From: Microbacterium schleiferi
GTDB lineage: Bacteria > Actinomycetota > Actinomycetes > Actinomycetales > Microbacteriaceae
Reading direction: 5' to 3'
Assembly: GCF_015565955.1 (NCBI RefSeq)
Contig: NZ_CP064760.1
Span: 2,480,001-2,544,000 of the forward strand
DNA: 64,000 bases
Of this stretch, positions 18,964 to 26,420 are shown piece after piece (position 1 is the stretch's first letter; each line of letters opens with the position of its first letter). The translations under genes were made by a program, and so were the position numbers. The notes below the pieces were generated by a model. It did no database searches and had not been told where the DNA came from. It saw nothing but the letters and a program-made list of their open reading frames with translations.

Positions 18964-19019
18964 CGAGCGGGGGCAGCACCGGATTCGCGACTGGGCCGGC
19001 GGGTAACTGTGGACGCCGG

Positions 19020-19103
19020 GTCGCAACGGCGCACCTCCTGCGCGACACGCCGAATCGCGGCTCCCGGCGGCGGCATGTCGCGGAAACTATGCGCCGTTGC
19101 GAC
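19020..19103. repeat. nested palindromic repeat, family 1, copy C
   Basis: 84 bases. Outer arms GTCGCAACGGCGCA (19020-19033) and TGCGCCGTTGCGAC (19090-19103) are identical to those of copy A, with inner arms CGCGACA and TGTCGCG. It ends 28 bases before the convergent pabC stop. Confidence 0.85.
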
Positions 19104-19130
19104 CCGCGGCGCGCACCGGGCGCGCGGGCG

Positions 19131-20014
19131 TCAGTCGCGCGGGCTCAACAGGTAGGCGTTCAGGTCCGCCGTGAGTGCGGCATCCGTGGGGATGTCGGCG
19201 CGGTCGACGGCTGTGATCGGCGCCGCGAGGCGGACGCTGGAGACGAGCCAGGCGGCGTCCACGGTGGCGAGAGCCTCTGTCGGAATCTGCTCGTAGCCCG
19301 TCTCAAAGCCACGCTCTTCGAGATACGCGAACAGACTGAGCTGTGTCGTGCCGTGCAGGATGCCGCCCGTCGGCGCGGGTGTCGTGAACCTGTCGCCCCG
19401 GCGCACCACGAGCGATGCGGTGGGCGCCTCGAGGACGAACCCATCGGTCGTCACGAAGATCGCGTCATCGGCTCCGCGGCGCCGAGCCTCGCGAAGAGAA
19501 GCCATGTTGACCGCGTACGAGAGTGTCTTGGCGCCGAGCAACAGCCACGGCGCCCGGGCGGGAACTGTCGAGTCGTAGCCACGGTCGAGGGTCACGACGC
19601 GGATGCCGCGCTCCCGCACCGCCGTGAAGTCGGCTGCTGGCGCGAGTGTCGTCCACGCCGTGGGCGTCGGACCGTGCTCGATCCCGCGGCTGAGAATGAG
19701 CTTGATCACCGACTCCCCGCCGGCGCGTGGGTCGCGACGTGGTCGATCGCAGCGCGCCACTGCGCCAGGTTCGGAGCCGGAAGATCGCAGATGCGGGCTG
19801 AGTGGGCGAGCCGCTCGAGATGCGCGCCGACTTCCTGGGGATGTCCGTCAACGACGCCGATCGACTCGAAGATCCCGTCACCGCGCTGCGTGCTCAGTTC
19901 GCCGACGCTCAGGGCCGGGGCCTGCGGGTCGACGGCGGCGAAGGTGTCGGCGAAGTCCATGCGGTCGGCATCCGCATCGACGGGCTGGATCATGAGAGCG
20001 AAACTCGTGGCCAT
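19131..20014 (-). pseudogene. pabC: class IV aminotransferase (aminodeoxychorismate lyase-like), one-base frameshift
   Basis: Two frames join into one protein. MATSFALMIQPVDADADRMD through QRGDGIFESIGVVDG (ATG 20012-20014) comes first; then VIKLILSRGIEHG and LLGAKTLSYAVNMASLREA with the PLP-binding Lys, ending at 19131. The frames cross at the C run 19715-19718; one extra base yields APAGESVIKL and 294 residues, normal for fold-type IV enzymes. PabC converts aminodeoxychorismate to p-aminobenzoate for folate; branched-chain or D-amino-acid transaminase activity is the alternative within the fold. Both halves show normal codon use, so an assembly error is likely. Confidence 0.8.
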
Positions 20015-20070
20015 GCGATGAGCCTACGCGGCGGGAATACCCACCCTGACGTCGCCGTTAGACTGTCATA

Positions 20071-20148
20071 GCCGGGCCGCAGTAACCCCGGGCTCCATCT
20101 TCTGCCGCTACGAGCGGCCACGCGCCGAGAGGCGTTCTGCGGCCCGGC
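20071..20148 (+). ncRNA. candidate structured RNA, about 78 nt, unknown family
   Basis: A perfect 12-base closing stem (GCCGGGCCGCAG 20071-20082 with CTGCGGCCCGGC 20137-20148) encloses a GCCGCT-acg-AGCGGC hairpin and a CGCC-GAGA-GGCG hairpin with a GNRA tetraloop, giving a multi-branch fold. TAGACT at 20059-20064 is a plausible -10 just upstream, and TTTCCTTT follows the closing stem. I cannot match it to SRP, tmRNA, RNase P or 6C RNA. Strand is assigned from the T-rich 3' flank; the opposite strand is possible. Confidence 0.5.
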
Positions 20149-20197
20149 ACTTTCCTTTCTGGTCCGCTCCGCGCGCCGCCGGCCGCTCCGCGACGAT

Positions 20198-20300
20198 CAC
20201 GACCCAAGGGGTCGAACCCACAGCACTCTCCGCGAACCCATGCGATCTGACGCGAGAGACAGGTGGGCTCGCGGCCGAAGCTGTGGGTTCGAGGGTCGTG
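20198..20300. repeat. 103-base nested palindrome (family 2)
   Basis: Outer arms CACGACCC / GGGTCGTG, middle arms TCGAACCCACAGC / GCTGTGGGTTCGA and inner arms CGCGAACCCA / TGGGCTCGCG stack into one long hairpin. With the RNA candidate at 20071 it fills the 319-base gap between pabC and the next gene. Only one copy is in the window. The design resembles family 1 but the sequence does not. Confidence 0.75.
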
Positions 20301-20333
20301 GGAGACGGGGCGGATGTTGGCGTGGACTGCGCG

Positions 20334-20972
20334 CTAGGTGAGGGATTCGCGGCGCCAGAGGGCGGCGCAGGCGCTCAGATCGGATGCGTAGTCACTCAGA
20401 CGCAGGGCGCGTGTCGTGAAGGCGGCGCTGCGGTCTGACTCGGTGGCGTCGTAGTCGTCGGCCAGGTGCGTGGCGCCGGCAGCCTGCACGCGGCAGAACG
20501 CCGCCGCCCGGTCGAGGGCTACCGCGAAATCCCCGCTGAAGAGACCTCGAAGGATCGTGTCGACCAGCGACACCAGTTCATCGGGGCTCGCGGGAACGGG
20601 CGCGCCGGCGATGAGCGCGTCAGCCGTGTCGAGCGCGGCCCGTCCCCGTTCATATGTCAGTGCGGCTGTGAGCGGGTCGTCATGGATCATGAGCTGTACG
20701 AGATACAGACGCCACAGCGCTCCGGGCAGGGTCTTCGCTGGGGACCGAGACCACAACTCAGCTATGTCGTCGATTCCGTGCTCGGCGGTGAACGCCACGA
20801 GCCTGTCGACAACGGCCTCGTCCGGGTTGGTCCGCACGCGCGACAACAGCGCCTGGGCCGTCGAATGGGCGACCCGGGAAACCTCCGCGGGGTCTTCCGC
20901 GGCGAACAGCCGGTCGAACAGCTCCGCGGGTCTGCGCACGGGCTTGTGGTAGGGCCGGGAGTCGTCACTCAC
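20334..20972 (-). CDS. conserved hypothetical protein, 212 residues
   Basis: Begins MSDDSRPYHKPVRRPAELFD. Predominantly alpha-helical, Ala-rich and acidic, with no membrane segment, signal or cofactor motif that I can see. The repeated two-helix feel (EVSRVAHSTAQALLSRVRT; DPLTAALTYERGRAALD) suggests a TPR-like or all-helical fold. Start ATG 20970-20972. It is transcribed like rskA, whose 3' neighbour it is, but 30 bases separate the two and no functional link is evident. I do not recognise the family. Confidence 0.75.
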   Translation of the reverse strand: MSDDSRPYHKPVRRPAELFDRLFAAEDPAEVSRVAHSTAQALLSRVRTNPDEAVVDRLVAFTAEHGIDDIAELWSRSPAKTLPGALWRLYLVQLMIHDDPLTAALTYERGRAALDTADALIAGAPVPASPDELVSLVDTILRGLFSGDFAVALDRAAAFCRVQAAGATHLADDYDATESDRSAAFTTRALRLSDYASDLSACAALWRRESLT

Positions 20973-21002
20973 CCGCTCCAGGGTAGTCGCGACGGCCGCG
21001 AC

Positions 21003-21758
21003 TCAGGTCGGAATCGCGACGACCGGGTCACCGGTCGGGACGCCATCCGGTGACCCGCCCTGCGGTTCGATGGTGATCGCGATGGTGTCGCCGGGCTCCA
21101 TGGCGCCCTGCAGGACCCAGGTGTCCTGATCGCCGCCGCTCGGATCGTACGCTCCGGCCGCGATCGGCGTGTTGTCACGGATGAACCACAGTTCGAAGCT
21201 CTGGTCCTCGGCGATCTGCGGCAGCCCATCCGACACGATGACGGCCTTACCGACTGACTCCGACCAATAGACCGTCGACTCTCCGCCACCGCTCTCGAAC
21301 TCGGCTGCAGCGGATTGCGCGTCGGGTGCTGCCTGCACTTGCTCCAATGCAACGACGGCATCCGGACGGTTGAGCGAGTCGCTGAGACTCACCGCCGTGA
21401 ACCCCAGCGCGACAAGAAGAACCAAGGATGCCGCGAGCGCGAACATGCTCCGCATCCACCGGGTGCGCGATTGCGTCTGGATCACGCCGGTGCTGGGGAG
21501 AGGCTCTGCGCCGACCGGGATGGCATCGGTCTGCGGCGTCAGCGCGATCCGGGTGAGGATGTGGTGGCGCAACTCATCCGGGGGCTCGACCTCAGGGGCG
21601 TAGTCGGCGAGCGCTGCTGCGGTCTCGAGGTCGCGTTCGGCGATCCCGCGCCACTCCGGATGCATCGCGAGGGCGAGGTCGAAGGCCTGCTGCTGATCCG
21701 CGTCGAGGGCGCCCAGGGCGGATGCCGCCGACAGCTCGGCGAACTCCTTCTCGTTCAT
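21003..21758 (-). CDS. rskA: anti-sigma-K factor RskA
   Basis: 251 residues. The N-terminal helical anti-sigma domain (EFAELSAASALGALDADQQQ; MHPEWRGIAERDLETAAALA) is followed by one membrane helix at about 110-130 (MFALAASLVLLVALGFTAV) and an extracytoplasmic RskA domain (TVYWSESVGKAVIVSDGLPQ; FELWFIRDN). RskA sequesters SigK at the membrane and is released by regulated proteolysis in mycobacteria; the signal here is unknown. ATG 21756-21758 overlaps the sigK stop in ATGA, so sigma and anti-sigma are made in balance. Confidence 0.92.
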   Translation of the reverse strand: MNEKEFAELSAASALGALDADQQQAFDLALAMHPEWRGIAERDLETAAALADYAPEVEPPDELRHHILTRIALTPQTDAIPVGAEPLPSTGVIQTQSRTRWMRSMFALAASLVLLVALGFTAVSLSDSLNRPDAVVALEQVQAAPDAQSAAAEFESGGGESTVYWSESVGKAVIVSDGLPQIAEDQSFELWFIRDNTPIAAGAYDPSGGDQDTWVLQGAMEPGDTIAITIEPQGGSPDGVPTGDPVVAIPT

Positions 21759-22345
21759 GAGGCCACCCCCATCTCTGCTCTCAGGCGCGACAGGCCGTCA
21801 CGCATCCGGGTCTTCACTGTTCCGAGCGGCGCCCCCACCAGCGCCGCGACTTCGCTCTGACTGTAACCCCCGAAATACGCGAGGGTGAGGGCCTCGCGTT
21901 GTGATTCGGGAAGGGCGGCGAGAGCTTCTGTCACCCGTCGGCTCTCGATCCGCAGTTCCGCTTGCTCGGCGACGCCGTCGTGGGCGACATCGATGTCACG
22001 GAACCCGACCCGGATGTCACGATCGACGCTCGCCTGCGAAGCCCGCACGCGGTCGACGGCTCGGCGGTGTGCGATCGTCAGCACCCAGGATCTGCCCTGG
22101 CCTTTGTTCGGAGCGAAACGCGCGGCGGATTGCCACACCTCCAGGAACACTTCTTGCAGGACCTCTTCGCTCTGGGACCGGTCGACCAGAACTCGAAGGA
22201 TGAGACCGAACACGCGCGAAGAGAGCGTGTCATAGAGGCTCGCGAAGGCCTCGCTGTCACCGCGCGCGATGCGCTCGAGAAGCTCCGCGATGTGATCGAC
22301 GACGCCCGCTCCGTCGTCTGGCACGTCCATGCCGTCGATCACCAT
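21755..22345 (-). CDS. sigK: ECF RNA polymerase sigma factor SigK
   Basis: 196 residues from ATG 22343-22345 (MVIDGMDVPDD); the longer open frame reaches into the intergenic region and is not supported. Region 2 is ARGDSEAFASLYDTLSSRVF to LQEVFLEVWQSA; region 4 is ALPESQREALTLAYFGGYSQ to GAPLGTVKTRMRDGLSRLR. It is translationally coupled to rskA and divergent from a FAS1 lipoprotein, as SigK-RskA and MPT70/MPT83 are linked in Mycobacterium tuberculosis. The divergent promoter carries SigK-like boxes. Confidence 0.9.
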   Translation of the reverse strand: MVIDGMDVPDDGAGVVDHIAELLERIARGDSEAFASLYDTLSSRVFGLILRVLVDRSQSEEVLQEVFLEVWQSAARFAPNKGQGRSWVLTIAHRRAVDRVRASQASVDRDIRVGFRDIDVAHDGVAEQAELRIESRRVTEALAALPESQREALTLAYFGGYSQSEVAALVGAPLGTVKTRMRDGLSRLRAEMGVAS

Positions 22346-22370
22346 GGATCCAGCATGCCGCAAGAATTTC

Positions 22371-22397
22371 CCATCCGATGTCGCCGCGCTTCCGAAG
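22371..22397 (+). promoter_or_regulatory. SigK-type promoter of the FAS1 lipoprotein gene
   Basis: CCATCC at 22371-22376 and CCGAAG at 22392-22397, 15 bases apart, resemble the mycobacterial SigK -35 (CCATCC) and -10 (CCGAAT) boxes. Transcription would begin near 22404, leaving a leader of about 64 bases before the ATG at 22468. Confidence 0.65.
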
Positions 22398-22467
22398 ACC
22401 CCTGTGTAGGCCGCCACGAGCGGACGACCAAGAGCCCTGACGAGGCTCCGACAACACCGGAGGAACA

Positions 22468-23136
22468 ATGTTGATCACCAAGAAGTCGCGCGTCGCAGCT
22501 GGCGCCTCGCTGGCGTTCGTCGCCGCGCTCGCCCTGTCCGCCTGCTCCACCGCCAGCACGGGGGACATGGATGACGAGATGGCCGAGACGCCGATGACCG
22601 AACAGACCACCCCCATGGATGACGTGGAGGAGATGGATGCCGCCGCCTACCTCGTAGGCCCGGGCTGCATGGAGTACGCCGAGGCTGTGCCCTCGGGCGC
22701 CGGCTCCGTTGACGGCATGGCGATGGACCCGGTCGCGACCGCGGCATCCAACAACCCGCTGCTGACGACCCTCACGGCTGCCGTCAGCGGCCAGCTGAAC
22801 CCCGACGTGAATCTCGTCGACACGCTCAACGGTGGCGACTTCACCGTCTTCGCACCCGTCGATGACGCGTTCGCGAAGATCGACCAGGCCACGATCGACA
22901 CGCTGTCGACCGACTCCGACCTGCTGACCTCGATCCTGACCTACCACGTGGTTCCCGGTCAGATCCTGCCCGAGGACCTTCCCGGCACTCACACGACCGT
23001 GCAGGGTGCTGATGTCGAGGTGACCGGTTCGGGCGACTCGCTCATGGTCAACGACGCCATGGTCATCTGCGGTGGAGTCCAGACCGCCAACGCTGTCGTG
23101 TACCTCGTCGACACGGTGCTCATGCCTCCCATGTGA
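22468..23136 (+). CDS. fasciclin (FAS1) domain lipoprotein, MPT83-like
   Basis: 222 residues. Lipoprotein signal with lipobox LSAC, Cys at residue 26; then an acidic Met/Thr-rich linker (about 30-60); then one FAS1 domain at about 82-220 with [20 protein letters not shown] and [17 protein letters not shown]. Such proteins are surface-anchored and adhesive or ligand-binding; in M. tuberculosis MPT70 and MPT83 are the SigK regulon. ATG 22468 follows CGGAGGA. It is divergent from sigK with a SigK-like promoter between them, and a terminator follows at 23171-23206. Confidence 0.92.
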   Translation: MLITKKSRVAAGASLAFVAALALSACSTASTGDMDDEMAETPMTEQTTPMDDVEEMDAAAYLVGPGCMEYAEAVPSGAGSVDGMAMDPVATAASNNPLLTTLTAAVSGQLNPDVNLVDTLNGGDFTVFAPVDDAFAKIDQATIDTLSTDSDLLTSILTYHVVPGQILPEDLPGTHTTVQGADVEVTGSGDSLMVNDAMVICGGVQTANAVVYLVDTVLMPPM

Positions 23137-23170
23137 GCGCCCGTCGGCGATCCCCCAGGGTGGAGGGACG

Positions 23171-23206
23171 CGAGGCCGCCGTCATCTTCGGATGCGGCGG
23201 CCTCGT
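23171..23206 (+). terminator. terminator after the FAS1 lipoprotein gene
   Basis: CGAGGCCGCCG and CGGCGGCCTCG form an 11-base stem around a 14-base loop, followed by TCGTTTC. It lies between the lipoprotein gene and the convergent vapC. Confidence 0.65.
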
Positions 23207-23235
23207 CGTTTCTGTGGCGTGGGGCGCGAGCCGAT

Positions 23236-23664
23236 TCAGTCCCCGGGTCGGTGCCACACAACGCCCGGGAATCGCGCAAAATCGCCGTCGAACGTCACGA
23301 TCGTTGCGCGATTCTCGACCGCGAGCGCGGCGAGGTGGGCATCCGTGACGAGATTTCCGCCGGTTCCCACCTCGGCAAGAAGCGTGCGCATCCTGTCCGC
23401 GTGTCCGCTTCCTGGCTCAAGGCTGATGACACTAGATCGGCTCATCCATCCGTTGAGGATGTCGAAAGCACGGTCGACCGGCAGCGGATTCGGGTAGATC
23501 CGAGAACTCGTTGTCAGGCGGACAAAAGCCAACGCGCATACCCACGGGATCGCGACAGTCTCCCTCGAATTCAGAGCGGTGTCGAGCCAGGCCTTAGCTT
23601 CTGTGTGATGACGCGCATCCGCGTCGACGGCGTAGAGCAGGACATTGGCATCAACGAGTTTCAC
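23236..23664 (-). CDS. vapC: PIN-domain ribonuclease toxin VapC
   Basis: 142 residues. Starts MKLVDANVLLYAVDADARHH, with the first PIN Asp at residue 5; NLVTDAHLAALAVENRATIV and FDGDFARF supply the later acidic residues. The branch with IPWVCALAFVRLTT and RIYPNPLPVDRAFDIL is a common actinobacterial VapC. It cleaves RNA, with the target unknown. The GTG start at 23662-23664 overlaps the vapB stop (GTGA), the typical antitoxin-first arrangement. Confidence 0.88.
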   Translation of the reverse strand: MKLVDANVLLYAVDADARHHTEAKAWLDTALNSRETVAIPWVCALAFVRLTTSSRIYPNPLPVDRAFDILNGWMSRSSVISLEPGSGHADRMRTLLAEVGTGGNLVTDAHLAALAVENRATIVTFDGDFARFPGVVWHRPGD

Positions 23665-23912
23665 TTCGCGAGCTCTTGCTTCAGAGTGATGGCTTCGTCT
23701 TCGAGGTCGGCTGCAACAGCGAGAGCGCGGTCCAGCGGCATGCGCGCCCTTCCGAGCCTGTGAACCGGCGTTTCGTACGCGGATGCCGGGCCGGGATCCA
23801 GACCAGCGAGGATCGCCGAGTTCACGGCGTCTTTGAACGATAGGCCGCGTTCACGCATGACCTTGCGCACGGCCTCCTCTGCAGCCGATGTCAGCGTGAT
23901 CGTGGTTCGCAC
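23661..23912 (-). CDS. vapB: VapB-type antitoxin
   Basis: 83 residues. MRTTITLTSAAEEAVRKVMR is a ribbon-helix-helix DNA-binding start, followed by ERGLSFKDAVNSAILAGLD and a C-terminal toxin-binding tail. It neutralises VapC and, with it, should repress its own promoter through the inverted repeats at 23916-23952, which begin only 4 bases upstream of the start codon. Confidence 0.86.
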   Translation of the reverse strand: MRTTITLTSAAEEAVRKVMRERGLSFKDAVNSAILAGLDPGPASAYETPVHRLGRARMPLDRALAVAADLEDEAITLKQELAK

Positions 23913-23915
23913 ATC

Positions 23916-23952
23916 TGCATCATAGCATCACAAGAATTGATGCAGTGATGCA
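23916..23952 (-). promoter_or_regulatory. vapBC operator, repeated TGCATCA/TGATGCA
   Basis: TGCATCA at 23916-23922 faces TGATGCA at 23938-23944 and again at 23946-23952. This AT-richer patch stands out from its GC-rich surroundings and probably overlaps the vapBC promoter. Confidence 0.6.
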
Positions 23953-24021
23953 TGTCAGTCAGCAGGACTGACCGGGATGTCGCGAAACGGATGCCGCGCA
24001 CGAAGTAGGCTGGGAGGTCTG

Positions 24022-24097
24022 GGGCCTGTAGCTCAGTCGGTAGAGCATCGGACTTTTAATCCGCGGGTCGAGGGTTCGAGCCCCTCCGGGCCCACCA
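24022..24097 (+). tRNA. tRNA-Lys (anticodon TTT)
   Basis: Acceptor GGGCCTG (24022-24028) pairs with CGGGCCC; anticodon loop CTTTTAA, T-loop TTCGAGC; discriminator A at 24094 and CCA encoded at 24095-24097. 76 nt. Confidence 0.95.
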
Positions 24098-24181
24098 CAT
24101 CACCGCTACTGGAACTGACTGGTTCTCCGGACCTCTCGATCTCGCGTGTAACGTGCGGCCCATGTCCGGACACTCCACAGT

Positions 24182-24757
24182 ATGAGCGACAGTCAGGATG
24201 ACGCCTCCCACTGGGTCAAGGTGCTCGGCGGGGACGCAGCGTCATTCGGCGTGCTGTTCGATCGACACGGCGACCGCGTGTTTCGACACGCGATGTACCA
24301 GCTCGGGAACAGGGAAGATGCGGAGGATGCGGTAGCCAGCGCCTTCCTCGAGTTGTGGCGGCGGCGGTCACGCGTTCGAGTCTCCAACGGCTCGATCCTG
24401 CCGTGGCTGCTCGTGACCACGACGAACCTGTCGCGGAACCTCTCGCGGGCACGGCGTCGCTACCGGGAGCTTCTGACGCGGCTGCCTCGCGAGTCGCAAA
24501 GTCCCGACGACACGGAAGAACTCGTCCGGCGTCGCCTGGATGCTCAGCACGATCTCTCGGTCGCGGCACCGGCACTCGCGCGACTGAGCGCCACCGATCG
24601 CGCACTGCTCACCCTCACAACAGTGGAGGAGCTGCCGATCGCCGATGTTGCGGTCGCCCTGGGGATCTCCGAGGGCGCGGCGCGCGTCCGACTTCACCGC
24701 GTCAAGTCCCGTCTGCGAGATCAGGTCAGCGCCGCAAGGAATGAGGTGGATTCATGA
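24182..24757 (+). CDS. ECF-family RNA polymerase sigma factor
   Basis: 191 residues. Region 2 runs from GDAASFGVLFDRHGDRVFRH to AEDAVASAFLELWRRR; region 4 from LARLSATDRALLTLTTVEEL to LGISEGAARVRLHRVKSRLR. It has no extra C-terminal domain. The stop overlaps the ATG of the next gene (ATGA 24754-24757), and that gene encodes a membrane protein, the typical place for an anti-sigma factor. Target promoters unknown. Start ATG 24182 lies 84 bases after tRNA-Lys. Confidence 0.88.
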   Translation: MSDSQDDASHWVKVLGGDAASFGVLFDRHGDRVFRHAMYQLGNREDAEDAVASAFLELWRRRSRVRVSNGSILPWLLVTTTNLSRNLSRARRRYRELLTRLPRESQSPDDTEELVRRRLDAQHDLSVAAPALARLSATDRALLTLTTVEELPIADVAVALGISEGAARVRLHRVKSRLRDQVSAARNEVDS

Positions 24758-25494
24758 TTCCCGACGTCACGATGAGCCCGCGCTTCGCTCGGGCGCTGCG
24801 CGCGGAGCTCGTTTCGCACGTGCGCGAGAAGCTGCGCCCCTGGTGGCGACGCCGGGCGTTCCTCCTGGGCGCCGGCGTGTTCGCCGCCACCGCGGCGGTG
24901 GGTTCGGGGATCGCTGTCGCTGTGTCGAACGTGCTGCCGGGTGGGGTCGAAACCTTCTCGCTGAGCGAACCGGTGGGAAAGACCGCAACCGGCAGCGGGC
25001 TGATCGAGCTGGGCGATCCGCCTGCCGAAGCGACCGGGGTGACTCTCGCGCTGACGTGCGATTCACCGGGAACATTTCACTTCGACGACGGATCACAGCT
25101 GACCTGCACCGTCGGCGATGAAGGTTCGACCGTCACCGTGGCCTTGCCGCTGACCACGCCCGTGTCAGTCACAACAGACCCCGATTCGGCGTGGACGGCG
25201 TCGGCTGCCTACGTCATCTCGACCACGCATCCGTGGGCCGTCAACGCGAACGGCCAGACGTATGGGGTGGTGACCTCGGCAGGGAGCCCCGACCTGGTGG
25301 CCGTCGTCGCAACCAACGGCAAGGAGGGCTATGTGCGTTCGAGCGAACTCGCCGAGGCAGCTGGCGATCTCGACTTCCGCTCACCGGAAGCCGCGCTCGA
25401 GTGGCAGGAATCGGTAGCCGGAACCACGGCGTCGCTCACGGTCTATCTGTCAGACGGGACAACCGAGATTGGGACGTTCCTGATCGAACGGTGA
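24754..25494 (+). CDS. single-pass membrane protein coupled to the ECF sigma factor (possible anti-sigma)
   Basis: 246 residues: a basic cytoplasmic lead of about 30 residues (RFARALRAELVSHVREKLRP), one membrane helix at about 37-58, then an extracytoplasmic, Thr/Ser-rich, beta-type domain with a Cys pair (LTCDSPGTFHFDDGSQLTC). The N-terminal part is too short for a standard zinc anti-sigma domain and has no HxxxCxxC. Translational coupling to the sigma gene argues that it senses or restrains the sigma factor (inference). No homologous domain recognised. Confidence 0.7.
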   Translation: MIPDVTMSPRFARALRAELVSHVREKLRPWWRRRAFLLGAGVFAATAAVGSGIAVAVSNVLPGGVETFSLSEPVGKTATGSGLIELGDPPAEATGVTLALTCDSPGTFHFDDGSQLTCTVGDEGSTVTVALPLTTPVSVTTDPDSAWTASAAYVISTTHPWAVNANGQTYGVVTSAGSPDLVAVVATNGKEGYVRSSELAEAAGDLDFRSPEAALEWQESVAGTTASLTVYLSDGTTEIGTFLIER

Positions 25495-25516
25495 CAGTCG
25501 ACCCCGCGTTCGGGAG

Positions 25517-26365
25517 CTACTCGCGCTCCTGCGTGAGAAAGTCGCGCAGACTCTCCGGCTGGCGCCCGGTGATCCGCTCCACGTCACCGCTCACGGGCAC
25601 GAGCTCACCGGCGGCGATGGCCGTATAGGTCGAGACCCATGCGTCGTAATGCCACTGCGGCGCCTCCCAGGCACGCCGCGACTCGTACGCCTCCTCGACG
25701 GTCTCGTTGTGGTACGACACGGAACGCCCGGTGATCTCGGTGATGGTCTGGGCGATGTCGTCGAAGGTGAGCGCTTCGGGCCCGGTGAGGTCGTAGGTCT
25801 GCCCGATGTGCTCGGTGGGGCTCTGGAGCACGGTTGCGGCAACGCGAGCGACGTCTGCTCGCGTGACGGATGCGACGCGCCCGTTTCCGGCGGGCCCACG
25901 AAGCACGCCGTCGTCGCCGACCATCGCGGAGAAGAAGTCGGTGTAGAAGTTGTCGCGCAGGAAGGTGAAGGGAACGCCGGACGCGATGATGTGCTGCTCG
26001 GTGGCCCAGTGGTCGCGGGCCAGGGTGAAGGTCGCATCCGGTGCGGCGCCGAAGAACGACAGGTACACGATGTGGCCGACCTCGGCAGCGGCTGCCGCGT
26101 CGATGAAGGCACGGTGTTGGTTCAGTCGTTCGGCGCTCTCCGAGCCCGAGACCATGAACAGCAGGTCGACGCCAGCCAGCGAGGCACGAGACTCCTCGGT
26201 GTTCTCGTAGCTGCTGCGCACCGCGACAGCCCCCGGCAGCGTCGGGGCCTTCTCCGGCGTTCGAGCAAGGATGCGTTGGGCCACACCGGCGTCCGCGAGA
26301 TGCGCGGCGACGAGGCCTCCGATGTGACCGGTCGAGCCAGTGACGGCGAGAGCGGGAAGGGTCAT
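25517..26365 (-). CDS. NmrA-like NAD(P)-binding oxidoreductase (quinone oxidoreductase 2 type)
   Basis: 282 residues from ATG 26363-26365, preceded by GAGGAG; the longer open frame to 26461 is not supported. MTLPALAVTGSTGHIGGLVA carries the TGxxGxxG nucleotide-binding motif of atypical SDRs. EVGHIVYLSFFGAAPDATF and FTFLRDNFYTDF match QOR2/NmrA-like proteins, which reduce quinones with NADPH or sense redox. There is no linked HxlR regulator here. Cytoplasmic. Confidence 0.82.
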   Translation of the reverse strand: MTLPALAVTGSTGHIGGLVAAHLADAGVAQRILARTPEKAPTLPGAVAVRSSYENTEESRASLAGVDLLFMVSGSESAERLNQHRAFIDAAAAAEVGHIVYLSFFGAAPDATFTLARDHWATEQHIIASGVPFTFLRDNFYTDFFSAMVGDDGVLRGPAGNGRVASVTRADVARVAATVLQSPTEHIGQTYDLTGPEALTFDDIAQTITEITGRSVSYHNETVEEAYESRRAWEAPQWHYDAWVSTYTAIAAGELVPVSGDVERITGRQPESLRDFLTQERE

Positions 26366-26420
26366 GGGGTGCTCCTCAGCGGTGATCTGTTCCGGGTCTG
26401 CATCCATCCTGACCCGAACC

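Noticed and set aside
17858..19103. CRISPR-like reading of the three repeats
   Set aside because: Copies are palindromic, 84 bases long, separated by a gene and of irregular spacing; there are no uniform spacers and no cas genes.
20071..20148. 4.5S/SRP RNA or 6C RNA
   Set aside because: The conserved SRP apical loop is absent, and there are no twin C-rich loops; the fold is multi-branched instead.
24754..25494. classical zinc anti-sigma factor
   Set aside because: No HxxxCxxC motif and too short a cytoplasmic domain; kept only as a coupled membrane partner.
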